64,000 nucleotides of DNA, taken from the NCBI GenBank assembly GCA_013822345.1, contig PNKH01000011.1:1-64000 (forward strand), read 5' to 3'. Below, piece after piece: positions 18,078-26,764 of this stretch. This stretch comes from Isosphaera sp. (GTDB lineage: Bacteria; Planctomycetota; Planctomycetia; Gemmatales; Gemmataceae). The position numbers and the translations under genes are program-made. The notes beneath the pieces are model-generated. The model did no database searches. It was given only the letters and a program-made list of their open reading frames with translations, and had not been told where the DNA came from. Each line of letters starts with the position of its first letter. Position 1 is the first letter of the stretch.

Positions 18078-18123
18078 CGCCGCTTGCGGCGTTGCGGCAC
18101 CGCCCGCAACGCCGCGAGCGGCG
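18078..18123. repeat. Palindrome (CGCCGCTTGCGGCGTTGCG family) at convergent gene ends
   Basis: A 20-bp stem with one mismatch (18078-18097 with 18104-18123) lies between the convergent cyclase and DUF1549 genes. It is the third copy of this unit in 8 kb; like the first copy, it sits exactly between two convergent stops. Confidence 0.8.
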
Positions 18124-18134
18124 GACGCGACGCC

Positions 18135-19715
18135 TCAGTGGTTGAACCGGAACTCCGGGACGGTCACGAGCGCCCAGACCACGTCCTCGCACGCCTCGGC
18201 CCGCTGCGGCCCCGCCGTCCCCGCCAAGTGCTTCCCCACCCTCCCCGCCTCGGCCGCGGTCGGCGGCCGGGACAGCACGGCCAGGAACGCCAGGTCCGCC
18301 GCCTCCGCGTCCTTCAGCTTCGCCATCGCCGCCGACAGCGACCCCGGCCCGGTCTTCACCATCCCCTTGACCGCCGGGTTGTAGGTCAGGAACAGGGCGT
18401 GCGCGGCGTTCGCCTCGAACGCCCCGCCGTCCTGCCGGAACCGGCCCACCAGGGTGTCGTACTCCCGCTCCTTCTCGAACCGCGTCCGGACGGCCACCGC
18501 CGTCGTCCCGGGCTTCTGCTTGTCGTACTTCGCCCGCAGCACCTCGGTGTACCCGGTCGAGGTCGCCAGGGACAGGGCGAGCTGGTGCGGCGACAGCGGG
18601 CGGAGGGCCGCCGCCGCGTGGGCGTTGTCGGCGGGGCGGGTGCCGGCCGCGGCCCACCGGCTGGACCGCAGGTACGCGTCCGAGTGCATCACCCCGGCGA
18701 TCAGGTGGCGGAGGTGGAACCCGCCGGCCGCGAACTCGTCGGCCAGCCAGGTCATCAGCTCGGGGTGCGCCGGCGGGTTCGCGTCGTGGATCTGGTCGAC
18801 CGGCTCGACCAGCCCGACGCCCGTGAGCTGCTTCCACACCCGGTTGGTGATCGACCGCTTGAAGTACGGGCTGTCCGCGTTCACCCCGGCGGCGATCAGG
18901 GCGGCCCGGCGGGTCCCCTTCATCGCCGCGGGGTCGAACTCGCGGTTGTCGAGGAACCGCGGCCTGGCGGCCACGTCCTTGTCCTTCCGGGACGAGTACT
19001 TCACCTCGGCCCCGCCCTTCTCGGCCAGCACCGCTGCCCCGCCGCCCTTCCGCTCGGCGGTGGTGCGGGCGAAGAACGCCGCGATCCCGTAGTAGTTGGC
19101 CTGGGTCCAGTCCTTGACGAACGGGTGGTCGTGGCACTTGGCGCACTGCATCTGCACCCCGAACAGCGAGCTCGACACCGCCACGGTGACGGCGTCGAGC
19201 TGGGACGCCCGGTCCCCGCCGGTGAGCCGGCTGGCGAGGAAGTACGACGCCCCGCGGCCGACCGGGTCGGCGTCGTCCGGCTCGAGCAACTCCCGGGCGA
19301 TCTTGTCCCACGGGGCGTCCGCCGCGAGCCGGGCCTCCAGGTAGGCGTTGAACTCGTCCGCCCCGGGCACCTTTTCGGTGAGGCTCCCGGTCAGCCAGTC
19401 GCGGACGACGATCCGCCAGTGGACGGCCGACTCGGGGTGGGTGAGGAGGGCGTCGATGAGCGTGTGGTGCTTGTCCGGGTCGGCGTCCTTGAGGAAGGCC
19501 GCCGCCTCGTCGGCGGTCGGCACCCGGCCGAGCAGGTCGAGGTAGACGCGGCGGAGGAGTTGGTGGGCCTCGGCGCGCGGGGCGGGGGTGAGGCCGGCGG
19601 CCTTGTGGGCGGCGGCCAGGCGGGCGTCGATCCCGGCGCTGAGGTCGCGCGGGCCGGCCGCCGGCGCCGCGGCCGGGGCGAGGAGCAGGAGTGCGGCGGC
19701 GACTCTGGCGATCAT
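18135..19715 (-). CDS. DUF1549/DUF1553 secreted protein
   Basis: A 526-residue exported protein of a family abundant in planctomycetes. A signal peptide (MIARVAAALLLLAPAAAPA) is followed by DUF1549 (~30-250; LLRRVYLDLLGRVPTADE) and DUF1553 (~260-520; SPYFKRSITNRVWKQLTG, LMTWLADEFAAGGFHLRHLI). The motif QCAKCHDHPF (~residue 170) is the usual conserved CxxCH of this family. The N-terminal cytochrome domain found in longer relatives is missing. The start at 19715 has GGAG 8 nt upstream; an upstream extension to 19790 is unsupported. DUF1501 and WD40 genes lie upstream on the same strand, the usual partners; function unknown. Confidence 0.88.
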   Translation of the reverse strand: MIARVAAALLLLAPAAAPAAGPRDLSAGIDARLAAAHKAAGLTPAPRAEAHQLLRRVYLDLLGRVPTADEAAAFLKDADPDKHHTLIDALLTHPESAVHWRIVVRDWLTGSLTEKVPGADEFNAYLEARLAADAPWDKIARELLEPDDADPVGRGASYFLASRLTGGDRASQLDAVTVAVSSSLFGVQMQCAKCHDHPFVKDWTQANYYGIAAFFARTTAERKGGGAAVLAEKGGAEVKYSSRKDKDVAARPRFLDNREFDPAAMKGTRRAALIAAGVNADSPYFKRSITNRVWKQLTGVGLVEPVDQIHDANPPAHPELMTWLADEFAAGGFHLRHLIAGVMHSDAYLRSSRWAAAGTRPADNAHAAAALRPLSPHQLALSLATSTGYTEVLRAKYDKQKPGTTAVAVRTRFEKEREYDTLVGRFRQDGGAFEANAAHALFLTYNPAVKGMVKTGPGSLSAAMAKLKDAEAADLAFLAVLSRPPTAAEAGRVGKHLAGTAGPQRAEACEDVVWALVTVPEFRFNH

Positions 19716-19782
19716 CGCGTCATCTCCACGTCGGCGGCAAGCACCGAGGGCAGGGCGTGGCTGGTTACTTCGTGAGGTGGTG

Positions 19783-19957
19783 CCCCTCACCCGGCCCGGC
19801 GAAGCGCCGGGCCGACCTCTCCCCAGCGGGGAGAGGTGGGGCTCCAGCGGCCCCGTTCAACGCACCCGAGCCGTGTAGCTGCCGAGGAGGCCCGAGGCCC
19901 CCACCTCTCCCCGCTGGGGAGAGGTCGGCCCGGCGCTTCGCCGGGCCGGGTGAGGGG
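19783..19957. repeat. 175-bp palindromic element (CCCCTCACCCGGCCC family)
   Basis: A 59-bp arm (19783-19841) is the exact reverse complement of 19899-19957, with a 57-bp centre. Each arm also contains shorter internal hairpins. It separates the WD40 gene (stop 19998) from the DUF1549/1553 gene (start 19715). A related copy is at 22481-22668. No coding capacity is apparent; it looks like a non-autonomous MITE-like or REP-like element. Confidence 0.88.
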
Positions 19958-19997
19958 CGCCACGCACCCGGACGATCCGAGGCCGACCCCACCCGGG

Positions 19998-21011
19998 TCA
20001 CGACACCTCCCACACCTCGACCGTCCCGTTGCTCCGCCCGAGGCCGAGCCGCCGGCCGTCGGCGGAGAACCGCATCCCGAGGGCGAAGTCGCCGAGCTTC
20101 ACCTGGCCGAGTTCCTTCCCCGGCACCGACCCGACCTTCGCCTGCTTCCCCTGGGGGAACTTCGCCGCGTCGTACGCCCACACCTTGACGTTGTTCGACC
20201 CGGCCGCCAGCACGTCCGCGGCCGGGCTGAACGCCGCCTGGGCGTCCGCAGTCGCCTCGGCCGCGACGGCCGTCCCGGTCGCCACGTCGTACACCGCCAT
20301 CCGCTTGTTCCCGGCCGCCGCGAGCCACTTGCCGTCGCGGCTGAGGTGCAGCCGGTGGACGCCGCTCAGCCCCGGGTTCTGGCCGAACTGGTCGTTCGCG
20401 TCGCCGAAGTCGATCAGCCGCACCCGGGCGAGCGTCTTCGCGTCCCAGACGATCAGCTTCCCGTCTTCGCCGCCGGACACGAACACCGACCCGTCGGGGG
20501 ACCAGGCCACGTCACGGAGGTAGTTGGTGTGACCGTCGAGGCTGGCGACGAGGGTGAGCTTCTCGTCCCACACCCGCACCCGCCGGTCGGCCCCGACGCT
20601 GACCAGCCGCTTGCCGTCCGGGGCGAACGCCACGCCCTCCACCCACCCCTCGTGGGCTTCGACATCCCGGGCCGCGGACGCGGCCGGCTTGCCGTCGGCC
20701 CACGCCCACAGCTTCAGCCGGCGGTCCGACCCGCCGGTCGCGAGCCACTTGCCGTCGGCGGAGAAGTCGGCGCACCGGACCCAGCCGGCGTCGTGGGCCG
20801 CGGTCAGCGTGCCCGGTACGGACGACACGTTCCGTACCTTCACCTCGGCGGCGTCGAGGTCCCAGACGGCGACCCGGCGGTCCCCGCAGCAGGCGACCAT
20901 GTGCCGCCCGGCCGGGTGGAACCGCAGGTTCGCGACGGTCAGCGGGCCGCGCTTCGCCCCGTCGTCCACCCCGTAGGTCTTCGCCGCCTTGGTCAGCTTC
21001 GTGGGCGTCAC
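19998..21011 (-). CDS. WD40 repeat protein
   Basis: A 337-residue WD40 beta-propeller. About six to seven repeats are visible, with typical endings RRVAVWDLD, RRLKLWAWAD, RRVRVWDEK, GKLIVWDAK, NVKVWAYD and GTVEVWEVS. No signal peptide or other domain is seen. The GTG start at 21011 overlaps the stop of the DUF1501 gene in GTGA and follows an AAGGAGGT ribosome-binding site, so the pair is translationally coupled. WD40 genes coupled to DUF1501/DUF1549 genes are common in planctomycetes. A scaffold role is inferred. Confidence 0.88.
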   Translation of the reverse strand: MTPTKLTKAAKTYGVDDGAKRGPLTVANLRFHPAGRHMVACCGDRRVAVWDLDAAEVKVRNVSSVPGTLTAAHDAGWVRCADFSADGKWLATGGSDRRLKLWAWADGKPAASAARDVEAHEGWVEGVAFAPDGKRLVSVGADRRVRVWDEKLTLVASLDGHTNYLRDVAWSPDGSVFVSGGEDGKLIVWDAKTLARVRLIDFGDANDQFGQNPGLSGVHRLHLSRDGKWLAAAGNKRMAVYDVATGTAVAAEATADAQAAFSPAADVLAAGSNNVKVWAYDAAKFPQGKQAKVGSVPGKELGQVKLGDFALGMRFSADGRRLGLGRSNGTVEVWEVS

Positions 21012-22318
21012 GACAGCACCTCCTTCACGGGGCTGCCCTTGCCGTTCTCGGTCAGCGGGATCGGCCGGCCCTCGAAGTCGAGCTCCTTCCGGTAGTCGAT
21101 CCCGAGGACCGTGTAGAACGTGGCGAACAGGTCCGGGATCGTCACCGGCCGGTCCTTCACCGCCGTCCCGTCCTCGTTCGTGCTCCCGACCACCGCCGGC
21201 CTCACCCCGCACCCGCCGAACGCCAGCGACCAGCTCTTCGTCCAGTGGTTCCGGCCGGGGGGCCCCTGCCCCATGATCTCGGGCGTCCGGCCGAACTCGC
21301 CCATCAGCACGACCAGCGTCTTGTCCCACAGCCCGCGGTCGCGGAGGTCGTCGATCATCGCCCCGACGGCGGTGTCGAACTCGCGGGTCAGGTGCCGCTG
21401 GCTGTCGAACGCCCGGCGGTGCTTGTCCCAGGCGAGGCCGCCCTGGTGCTGGACGCGGACGAACGGCACCCCCTGCTCGACCAGGCGGGCGGCGAGGAGG
21501 CAGTCCCGGCCGAGGGCCGTCGGGCCGTACGTCTCGGCCCGCTTCGCCGGCTCCTTCGACAGGTCGAACAGGGCGCGGTTGCCGAGCAGCCGGCCGACCC
21601 CGGCGAACGCCGCCTCGTGGCTGCGGACGCCGGAGGTGTCGCGGCCGGGGGCGAAGGCGGCCCCGAGGTCGCGGCGGAGGCCGTCGCGGCGGGCGAACGC
21701 GGCCCGCTCGGCGTCGGTCCCGGCGGGGAGGTCCTCTGGCCCCTGCCCCTTACCCGGACAGTGCAGCCCCTGATACCTGGCCCCGAGGAACCCCGCCCCC
21801 GGGACCGACATCCGGGTCTCGAAGTTCTCGAGCCCGAGGACGACGTAGGCCGGCAGGCCGTTGGCCGGCGGGGCCTCGTGGGCGGCCATGCTGAGCCAGT
21901 GCGGGGCGGTGGCGACCACGTTCGTCGGCTTGTGCCCGGTCTGGGCGAGGAAGTGGGCGTCGGCGTGCTCGCCGAGGTCGCTGGTCATGCTCCGGATCAC
22001 CGCCATCCTGTCGGCGAGCCGGGCCAGGTTCGGCAGGTACTCGTCGAACCGGACGCCGGGGACGGCGGTCTGGGTGCTCAGGTGCGGCCCGCCGGTCGGC
22101 CGGCCGGTCTTCGGGTCCCACGTCTCGAACTGGCTCGGCCCGCCGGACATGAACACCAGGATGACGTGCTTCCCCTGCTTCGTCGCGGCGGCCGCGTGGT
22201 CGGCGGCGAACAGCCGGCCGAACCCGGCGGTCCCGACGGCCGCGGCCGCCGACAGGAACCGGCGGCGGGAGACGGCGTGGTCCGCGCGGCGGCAGACGGC
22301 CGGGGTGGTGTGTGTCAT
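21008..22318 (-). CDS. DUF1501 (sulfatase-like fold) Tat-exported protein
   Basis: A 436-residue DUF1501 protein. The N-terminus has a Tat-like signal (RRRFLSAAAAVGTAGF, residues ~18-33), then the conserved VILVFMSGGPSQFETWDPK start of the domain, which belongs to the alkaline phosphatase/sulfatase-like superfamily. Later motifs include VLMGEFGRTPEI and GRNHWTKSWSLAFGGCGVR. The ATG at 22318 begins the signal region; the open frame extends through the palindrome upstream but that is unsupported. It is the first gene of a minus-strand set with WD40 and DUF1549/1553; the precise activity of this family is unknown. Confidence 0.9.
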   Translation of the reverse strand: MTHTTPAVCRRADHAVSRRRFLSAAAAVGTAGFGRLFAADHAAAATKQGKHVILVFMSGGPSQFETWDPKTGRPTGGPHLSTQTAVPGVRFDEYLPNLARLADRMAVIRSMTSDLGEHADAHFLAQTGHKPTNVVATAPHWLSMAAHEAPPANGLPAYVVLGLENFETRMSVPGAGFLGARYQGLHCPGKGQGPEDLPAGTDAERAAFARRDGLRRDLGAAFAPGRDTSGVRSHEAAFAGVGRLLGNRALFDLSKEPAKRAETYGPTALGRDCLLAARLVEQGVPFVRVQHQGGLAWDKHRRAFDSQRHLTREFDTAVGAMIDDLRDRGLWDKTLVVLMGEFGRTPEIMGQGPPGRNHWTKSWSLAFGGCGVRPAVVGSTNEDGTAVKDRPVTIPDLFATFYTVLGIDYRKELDFEGRPIPLTENGKGSPVKEVLS

Positions 22319-22480
22319 GGGGGAGCGGGGCGTCTGGCGGGGCGGCCGGGCGGGGTTCCGGCTCGCGTGGGGTAGGATACCGGCGAGGGCGATTGTAGGA
22401 ATGAACCCCGCAGCCCGAAATCGCAGACACGCGGCGCGGCCGCACCGGGCCGGAGTCGGCACCCGGTCGGCTCCATGCGT
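22319..22480. other. Divergent upstream region of DUF1501 and the alpha/beta hydrolase
   Basis: The gene-free stretch 22319-22714 holds a promoter-bearing part next to the DUF1501 start, with TATCCT-like sequence on the minus strand near 22376, and then the palindromic element described separately. No ORF in this part has coding features. Confidence 0.4.
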
Positions 22481-22668
22481 GGCGCCCCTCACCCGCCGCC
22501 CGTCGCGTTGCTCCCGGCGGCGACCTCTCCCCAGCGGGGAGAGGTGGGGGCACCGCGGCCCCTCAACACGCGCCCAACTCGGGAAGCTGGCGAGGCGGCC
22601 GGTGGCCCCACCTCTCCCCGCTGGGGAGAGGTCGTCCCGGCGCTTCGCCGGGCCGGGTGAGGGGCGCC
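22481..22668. repeat. 188-bp palindromic element (second copy of the CCCCTCACCC family)
   Basis: The outer 14 bp (22481-22494 with 22655-22668) and an inner ~29-bp block around the GGGGAGAGG motif are inverted copies; the left arm has diverged between them. The right arm matches the right arm of the 19783-19957 element closely. It lies 47 bp before the hydrolase start. The two elements bracket the DUF1501-WD40 gene pair. Confidence 0.8.
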
Positions 22669-22714
22669 ACCTGCGGAGACGCACTACCGCGTCACACCAC
22701 ACCGAGGGTCCCCC

Positions 22715-24298
22715 GTGAAACACCTCCCCGCCGCCGTCGCGCTACTCGCCCTCGCCGCCCCGGCCCCGGCCGCCGTGTACCAGCACGCCGTCCCGGTGAC
22801 GGCCCCGAACGGCAAGGAAGTGACCGCCTTCCTGTGGGTGCCTCCAGACGCCGACCGGATCCGCGGGGTGGTCGTCGGCGGGTCGATCCTGATGGAGCCG
22901 GCGTTCGCCGCCGACCCCGCCATCCGCAAGGTGTGCGCCGCCGAGCAGCTCGCCATCGTCCTGTTCCACCCGCACCTCGACGCCGTCTTCGACTACGCGG
23001 AGAAGAAGTCGGACGCCCTGCTCCAGAAGGCCCTCGACGCCCTCGCCCAGGCGTCCGGCTACCGCGAGTTGTCGGCCGCCCCGCTGTTCCCGTTCGGCCA
23101 CTCGGTCGCGAGCATCTTCGCCAGCCACGTCGTCTGCCGGTGGCCGGACCGGTGCTTCGGGGCGCTGCTGTTCAAGGGCGGCATCCGCACCCCGGCGAAC
23201 GACCCGGCCGCGAGCCTGGCCGGCGTGCCGGTCCTGGTCGTGAAGGGGCAGTTCGAGGAGTTCGGGCCGGGACCCGGCGGGGCTCTGCGCGAGAACGAGG
23301 ACCGCGAGACGGCGTGGAAGACGATGCGCGACAACATCCTCGCGCTGCGGGCGAAGGACGCCCGACACCTCGTCAGTTACCTGGTCGAACCCGGGGCGGG
23401 CCACTTCGCTTGGTCCGAGTCGGTGTCGGCCCACGCCGCGACGTTTCTCGCCGCCGCGGCGAAGGCCCGCATCCCCGACTGGCCGATCGACGCGAAGCAA
23501 CCGGTGACCTGCACCAAGGTCGACCCGGCGTCCGGGGCGCTCACCGACGCCGACATGAAGGGGGCAGCCGCCGTCGCGCCGGCGAAGGCGTTCTGGCACC
23601 CGACCGCGGAGCTGGCGAAGTCCGCCGACGCGGTGCACGCCGGCCTGTTCGACCGCAAGCCGCAGTTCGTCACCTTCGCCGACCCGGCGGGCAAGCCGAT
23701 CTTCGTCGGCCACGACCTGCGGCTGCGGCTCAACCCGACGTGGACCGGGCCGGACACGTTCAAGGTCGGCGGGACGTTCCTGGAGAAGTCGCCGGACAAG
23801 TACCCGAAGGCGGAGAAGGCCGGGCACGCGGCCGGGCCGGTGCGGTTCCGGGTGTTCGGCGGGGCGGCCGAGCAACTCGGGCCGGACGAGTTCCGGGTCG
23901 GGATGAGCGGGCAGGAGAAGGTGCGGGCCGAGATCCTCGCCTGGCACCCCGGCGACAAGGAGTACCGGTGGGCCGAGCAGCAGGGGCGGGTGAACGTCCC
24001 CGAGGTGCTGAAGGACGGAAAAGTGCAGGCGATCACGTTCGACGCGCCGGGAGACCTGAAGGTCGGCGGCCCCGGGCTGAAGCTGCAGGCGACGAGCGAC
24101 GCCGGGCTGAAGGTGCGGTTCTACGTCGAGAGCGGCCCGGCGGTGATCGACGGGGACACGCTCGTGGTTCGCGAGTTGCCGAAGCGGGCGACGTTCCCCG
24201 TCGCGGTGCGTGTGGTGGCGTACCAGTACGGCAGCGCGGTCGAGCCGCGGGTGCAGTCCGCGGCACCTGTCGTGCGGACCGTCGGCGTGACGAAGTGA
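22715..24298 (+). CDS. Secreted alpha/beta-hydrolase-like protein
   Basis: A 527-residue exported protein. It starts (GTG at 22715) with a signal peptide (PAAVALLALAAPAPAA). Residues ~20-270 resemble an alpha/beta hydrolase: a nucleophile elbow FGHSVAS (~residue 127), KGQFEEFG at the acid position and GAGHFAWSES for the catalytic His. The C-terminal ~250 residues are a separate beta-rich part of unknown role with sequences such as DLRLRLNPTW and LKLQATSDAGL. It resembles uncharacterised planctomycete hydrolases; the substrate cannot be told. No clear ribosome-binding site. Confidence 0.65.
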   Translation: MKHLPAAVALLALAAPAPAAVYQHAVPVTAPNGKEVTAFLWVPPDADRIRGVVVGGSILMEPAFAADPAIRKVCAAEQLAIVLFHPHLDAVFDYAEKKSDALLQKALDALAQASGYRELSAAPLFPFGHSVASIFASHVVCRWPDRCFGALLFKGGIRTPANDPAASLAGVPVLVVKGQFEEFGPGPGGALRENEDRETAWKTMRDNILALRAKDARHLVSYLVEPGAGHFAWSESVSAHAATFLAAAAKARIPDWPIDAKQPVTCTKVDPASGALTDADMKGAAAVAPAKAFWHPTAELAKSADAVHAGLFDRKPQFVTFADPAGKPIFVGHDLRLRLNPTWTGPDTFKVGGTFLEKSPDKYPKAEKAGHAAGPVRFRVFGGAAEQLGPDEFRVGMSGQEKVRAEILAWHPGDKEYRWAEQQGRVNVPEVLKDGKVQAITFDAPGDLKVGGPGLKLQATSDAGLKVRFYVESGPAVIDGDTLVVRELPKRATFPVAVRVVAYQYGSAVEPRVQSAAPVVRTVGVTK

Positions 24299-24358
24299 AC
24301 CTTCGGGCCGGCTCGGCCGTCCGGGAGGTGGCCGGGCGGAACCGTAACCGGAGGAGTC

Positions 24359-25420
24359 ATGCGGAAGCTGGCCAGCGTCCAAGTGGTGAACGCCGCCGAG
24401 CCGATCCCGAACGCCGACGCGATCGAGCGCGTCCGCGTCCTCGGCTGGTGGGTGGTCGTCAAGAAGGGCGAGTTCCGGCCCGGCGACCCGGTCGTGTACT
24501 GCGAGATCGACTCGCTGCTGCCCGAACGGCCGGAGTTCGAGTTCCTCCGTCCGAGCAGCTTCAAGCCGGCCCAGACGGACGCGGCCGGGGCGGTCACCCT
24601 GCCGTCGGGGTTCCGGGTCAAGACGGTCCGCCTCCGCGGACAGGTGTCGCAGGGGATTTGCTTCCACCCGTCGGTCCTGCCGCCGGGGGCACCGGCGGAG
24701 GAAGGCGCGGACGTGACCGACCTGCTGGGGGTGCGGAAGTGGGAGCCGCCGGCCCCGGTCGGGCTGAGCGGGCGGGTGAAGGGCGGGTTCCCCGGGTTCC
24801 TGCCGAAGACCGACGAGACGCGGGTGCAGGTGCTCGAGCCGGTGTTGGCCCGGAACCGCGGCAAGACGCTCGTCGTCACCGAGAAGCTCGACGGCACGTC
24901 GTTCACGGCGTTCCTGCGGGCCGGCGAGTTCGGGATCTGCAGCCGGAACCTCCACCTGGACGAGACGGACCCGGGGAGCCTTCTGGCGCGGCTCGCCACG
25001 AAGCTCGGGCTGGCGGACCGGCTGCGGGCGGTCGGGGCGGCGCGCGGGTTCGACCCGGCGGTCCAGGCCGAGGTGATCGGCCCCGGGGTGCAGGGGAACA
25101 AGTACGCCGTGCCGGAGCTGACCCTGCGGGTGTTCAACGTCCTCGACGTCGGCACCTACCGGCTGCTCGACCACGCGGTGATGCTGGAGGTGGTCCGCGA
25201 GCTGGGTCTGGAGCCGGTGCCGCAGCTCGGCACGGTCGTGCTGAACCACACCGTGGACGAGTTGGTCGCGCTGTCGGAGGGGGTGAGCGTCCTGAACCCG
25301 AGGGCCCAGCGGGAGGGGATCGTGCTGCGGCCGGCGGTCGAGGAGTTCGACGCCGACCTCGGCGGCCGACTCAGCTTCAAGGCGATTAACCCGAAGTTCC
25401 TGCTGAAGTACGACGAGTGA
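24359..25420 (+). CDS. RNA ligase, DRB0094 (Rnl5-like) family
   Basis: A 353-residue nucleotidyltransferase-fold ligase. Residues ~1-125 are the N-terminal domain seen in DRB0094-type ligases (VQVVNAAEPIPNADAIERV, RVKTVRLRGQVSQGI). Motif I with the AMP-accepting Lys is EKLDGTSF (~residue 178), motif IV is REGIVLRP (~320) and motif V is SFKAINPKFLLKYDE at the C-terminus. Length matches Deinococcus DRB0094 (about 340). Such enzymes seal breaks with RNA 3'-OH ends, and the family is linked to repair; the role here is unknown. GGAGG lies upstream (24349-24353). It may be co-transcribed with the hydrolase 60 bp before it. Confidence 0.82.
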   Translation: MRKLASVQVVNAAEPIPNADAIERVRVLGWWVVVKKGEFRPGDPVVYCEIDSLLPERPEFEFLRPSSFKPAQTDAAGAVTLPSGFRVKTVRLRGQVSQGICFHPSVLPPGAPAEEGADVTDLLGVRKWEPPAPVGLSGRVKGGFPGFLPKTDETRVQVLEPVLARNRGKTLVVTEKLDGTSFTAFLRAGEFGICSRNLHLDETDPGSLLARLATKLGLADRLRAVGAARGFDPAVQAEVIGPGVQGNKYAVPELTLRVFNVLDVGTYRLLDHAVMLEVVRELGLEPVPQLGTVVLNHTVDELVALSEGVSVLNPRAQREGIVLRPAVEEFDADLGGRLSFKAINPKFLLKYDE

Positions 25421-25450
25421 CCGCCCGACCGGGTGCGGCAACCCACCCGG

Positions 25451-26731
25451 TCACCTCCCACCCTGCCGACCCTTCCAAGCCGCGTAGCGCGCCATCGCCG
25501 CCGCCCGCTTCTCGTCCGAGGCGAAGGCGTAGTACCCCCAACTGACCCAGTCCGGGTCCTTGAACCGGGGCTCTTTGGAGTCCGTCTCGAACCCGTAGCT
25601 CGCGATGTCCTGACCGGCCGCGTACAGGAGGAACGCGAGGGCCAGGTCCCGCACCTGGGTCTGGCGCGCCCCGACGGTGCCGTCCGGTCCCGGCAGCCGC
25701 ACCGCGTGTACGGCCGTGGCGTCGGTCAACGCGGCCTCCACGGCCGGCGTCCCGGCGTTGTTCGGGAAACCCGTGAGCTGCCACATCGCGTCACCCTTGG
25801 CCCGGCCGTTCACGCCGGGAGTGGCCACGACCCTGCGCAACGCGGGGAGACGTTCCTCGAACCCCTCCAGGCGGAGGTGGCCGAACGCCAAGGGGAGGGG
25901 GTCGAGCTCGGCCGGGGTCGACCGGGTGTCGAGCCACCTCCCGAAGATCGCCTTGTGGGCCGCGGGGTGCGGGCCGGAGGTGAACACGTCTTGGTACGAC
26001 GTGCCGTCCACCAGGTGGCACCCGGTCACCCACCCGTACTCCCGCGGGACGGGGATGTCGGCGGAGGAGATGGCGACCTCGGCGACGAGGACCGCGGCGA
26101 CATCCGCCGGGTCCGGCACCGCCTGGAGCGACCCGCCGCCGGGGGACGGCCGGAACATGGTGTGGTAGACCCGGAGGCGGCGGGCGGCGAGCGCCTTGCC
26201 GCCCTCGGCCTTCCCCGCCTCGACCGCCGAGAGCAGGTCGCGGTTGTCCGCCGACCTCGTCACCTCGGCGTGCAGCTGCGGGCCGCCGGGGGCGGCCCCG
26301 GCGCACCGGCGGAACAACTCGGCGCCGGGCCGGGTGTAGTCGTAGTCCAGGTAGCGACCCCGGAGGACCGCCGCGCACCGCGCCCGCACCTCATCGCTCG
26401 GGTCGTGGGCCGCGGCCGCGAGCACCGCCGGCTTGACCGCCCGCCCCATCCGGGCGAGCGCCGCCTGCGCGGCCTCGCGGTCCCGGTAGTCGTCGCCGCC
26501 CAGCCGGCGGATCAGGTCGCGGGCCTCGGGCGGGACCGGAGGCGGGCTCGGGGCCGCGGCCGGCGGGGCGGCCGGCGGCTCCGCACGGGCGGCTCCGACC
26601 GGGAGCGGCTCGCGGGCCTCGGGGGGCTCGGCGGCCGGGCCGACCGGATCGCCCGTACCCGCGCAGGCCGTGAACACCAGCGCGCCCGCCGCCGGGGCGA
26701 ACAGAAACGGAAGCGCGAGATGCCGTCTCAT
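25451..26731 (-). CDS. Lipoprotein-like exported protein, function unknown
   Basis: A 426-residue protein with an N-terminal signal (LALPFLFAPAAGALVFTAC) ending in a Cys that could be lipidated, though the residue at -3 is Phe and not a canonical lipobox. A Pro/Ala-rich stretch (~35-70) is followed by a HEAT-like helical segment (RDLIRRLGGDDYRDREAAQ, AVLAAAAHDPSDEVRARC). The remainder (~125-426) is unrecognised and has an ending with DPDWVSWGYYAFASDEKRAAA. It is last in the minus-strand run, 33 bp after the carboxyltransferase stop. It converges with the RNA ligase gene. Confidence 0.6.
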   Translation of the reverse strand: MRRHLALPFLFAPAAGALVFTACAGTGDPVGPAAEPPEAREPLPVGAARAEPPAAPPAAAPSPPPVPPEARDLIRRLGGDDYRDREAAQAALARMGRAVKPAVLAAAAHDPSDEVRARCAAVLRGRYLDYDYTRPGAELFRRCAGAAPGGPQLHAEVTRSADNRDLLSAVEAGKAEGGKALAARRLRVYHTMFRPSPGGGSLQAVPDPADVAAVLVAEVAISSADIPVPREYGWVTGCHLVDGTSYQDVFTSGPHPAAHKAIFGRWLDTRSTPAELDPLPLAFGHLRLEGFEERLPALRRVVATPGVNGRAKGDAMWQLTGFPNNAGTPAVEAALTDATAVHAVRLPGPDGTVGARQTQVRDLALAFLLYAAGQDIASYGFETDSKEPRFKDPDWVSWGYYAFASDEKRAAAMARYAAWKGRQGGR

Positions 26732-26764
26732 GCCTATCCCTCGCGGGCCATGCGGGGCGGTCCG

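Noticed and set aside
19783-22668. Composite transposon hypothesis with an encoded transposase
   Set aside because: The elements lack any transposase ORF and no IS-type gene is seen in the window; only passive elements are supported.
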